Source: Streptomyces sp. NBC_00335
Lineage (GTDB): Bacteria; Actinomycetota; Actinomycetes; Streptomycetales; Streptomycetaceae
Length of the DNA stretch: 64,000 bases
NCBI RefSeq assembly: GCF_036127095.1
Contig: NZ_CP108006.1
Span: forward strand, 7,803,501-7,867,500
Reading direction: 5' to 3'
Shown: positions 63,039 through 64,000 of the stretch, one piece after another
Layout: each line of letters starts with the position of its first letter
How positions within the stretch are numbered: the stretch's first letter is position 1
Made by a program: the position numbers and the translations under genes
Notes under the pieces: model-generated
Seen by the model: the letters and a program-made list of their open reading frames with translations, nothing else
Database searches by the model: none
What the model was told of the DNA's origin: nothing

Positions 63039-64000
63039 CCGCCCCCTCACGGGAGCAGCTGCACACCAACACGCTGCTTCCGTACGCCGAAGCGCGCCTG
63101 GAAGGCTACCTCGCCGACCTCGCCGGCCTGGTCGCCATCGACTCGGGCTCCTACAGCCCGGCCGGCGTGAACCGGATGGCCGACTGGACCCAGAACCGGC
63201 TCATGCGGCTCGGATTCGACGTGGAGCGCGTCGCTCCCGACCCCACCCACGGGCACCCCGTCGGCGATGTGATCCTCGCCCGCAAGCTGGGCGACCTTCC
63301 GGTCGAGCAGGGCGGACGGTGCCTCCTGCTCGTCGCGCACCTCGACACCGTCTTCGACGACGGAACCGCCGCAGCGAGGCCTTTCCACCTCGACGGCCAC
63401 ACGGCGCGCGGCCCCGGTGTCAGCGATGACAAGGCCGGCCTGCTGGCCGGAATCACCGCTCTCGAGATCCTGGAAGAGACTCGGGCAGGGCAGTACGCCG
63501 AACTCGTCTTCCTCGCCACCCCGGACGAGGAGATCGGCTCGCCGGCGAGCCGCCCCGTGACCGAAGCAGCGGCCCGTGGAGTCCACTACGCGCTGGCCCT
63601 GGAGTGTGCCCGGGAGAACGGCGACCTGGTCATCGCCCGCAAAGGTGTCGCCGACTTCCGGGTGAGCGTCACCGGCCGGGCAGCGCACGCCGGCATCGAG
63701 CCGGAGCGCGGAGCGAACGCCGCCTTGACCGCCGCCCACCTGGTCGTGGCCCTGCAGTCCCTCAACGGCCACTGGGACGACGTCACCGTCAACGTCGGTG
63801 TCGTACGGGCCGGCAGCCGCACCAACATCGTCTGCCCGGAAGCCGAGCTGCGCGTCGAGGTCCGCTCGGCCACCGCCGCCGGACTCGCAGCGGCCCACCG
63901 TGCGATCGAGTCCGCAGCCGCACGGCCCGCCGTCTCCGGCACCACGGCGACCGTCGAGCAGCTGGACCTGTGCCCGCCCATGGAGGACACACCCGCCTCA
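63035..64000 (+). CDS. M20-family metallopeptidase (3' end outside window)
   Basis: 322 codons are present and the frame is open at the window end. The GTG at 63035 overlaps the ATPase stop by four bases. Metal-binding motifs of M20 (CPG2/ArgE/DapE) are visible: LVAHLDTVF with the first His and catalytic Asp, [10 protein letters not shown] with the bridging Asp, and [12 protein letters not shown] with the general-base Glu pair; the dimerisation lid follows ([14 protein letters not shown]). Such enzymes cleave dipeptides or N-acyl amino acids. Operon position with an amino-acid importer suggests it processes the imported compound, possibly beta-Asp-Arg or an acyl amino acid. Confidence 0.9.
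   Translation, partial: MTAPSREQLHTNTLLPYAEARLEGYLADLAGLVAIDSGSYSPAGVNRMADWTQNRLMRLGFDVERVAPDPTHGHPVGDVILARKLGDLPVEQGGRCLLLVAHLDTVFDDGTAAARPFHLDGHTARGPGVSDDKAGLLAGITALEILEETRAGQYAELVFLATPDEEIGSPASRPVTEAAARGVHYALALECARENGDLVIARKGVADFRVSVTGRAAHAGIEPERGANAALTAAHLVVALQSLNGHWDDVTVNVGVVRAGSRTNIVCPEAELRVEVRSATAAGLAAAHRAIESAAARPAVSGTTATVEQLDLCPPMEDTPAS

Overview
The window is a stretch of actinomycete chromosome, very probably Streptomyces or a close relative. The evidence is the very high G+C with G/C-biased third codon positions, frequent GTG starts, many four-base ATGA/GTGA gene overlaps, and typical families (DUF1996, DUF4383, HGxxPAAW, DUF1304, an ECF42 sigma factor with its DGPF partner, FtsX-type ABC transporters, SpoIIE-type phosphatase). 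I see no rRNA, tRNA, CRISPR array, intact insertion sequence or prophage. It reads as ordinary chromosomal-arm content with several compact functional modules. All functions are inferred from sequence; no searches were run.

1-4140: a secreted polysaccharide-degradation group on the minus strand (partial TIM-barrel glycosidase, DUF1996 protein, discoidin plus beta-helix protein) with a LacI-type operator palindrome. 4141-9026: a two-gene, one-base-overlapping RNA-repair operon, an RNA ligase/polynucleotide kinase fusion followed by a five-module end-processing protein (MJ1316 + EEP + 2H + nucleotidyltransferase + PAP-like). 9118-16164: housekeeping-type genes (NAD(P)H-binding protein, lipoprotein, VanW protein, double NUDIX, SRPBCC, two hypotheticals). 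16271-20215: DEAD-box helicase, MarR regulator with nested operators facing a small HGxxPAAW membrane protein, an Fe(II) dioxygenase and a cold-shock protein. 20340-26647: kinase-like protein, DUF1304-TetR operon divergent from a BtrH_N protein across a 30-bp operator, Na+/H+ antiporter, odd thioredoxin, DoxX.

26773-28507: a DGPF (YciI) protein and ECF42 sigma factor; the sequence ahead of the DGPF gene fits the promoter reported for ECF42. 28536-30020: a standalone condensation-domain protein. 30776-44074: three FtsX-type permeases and three ATPases in divergent units, with a NarL-type two-component system next to the last pair. 44121-50411: GNAT, GAF/PucR regulator, MHS-type transporter, NUDIX with a coupled small zinc-ribbon-like protein, and a membrane-anchored EEP protein. 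50456-53601: OmpR-type two-component system followed by a D-Ala-D-Ala carboxypeptidase, suggesting an envelope role. 53965-57644: a signalling module of CHASE3 histidine kinase, receiver-PP2C phosphatase and a divergent HTH-receiver fusion, with a perfect 16-bp palindrome in between.

57781-64000: a DUF4383 membrane protein, a secreted cyanophycinase-like S51 peptidase, and a divergent four-gene operon of polar amino-acid ABC transporter (binding lipoprotein, permease, ATPase) plus an M20 peptidase that runs off the window. Together these could form an extracellular cyanophycin (or related polyamide) utilisation system. Along with the RNA-repair operon and the HTH-receiver signalling module, this is the most interesting content.
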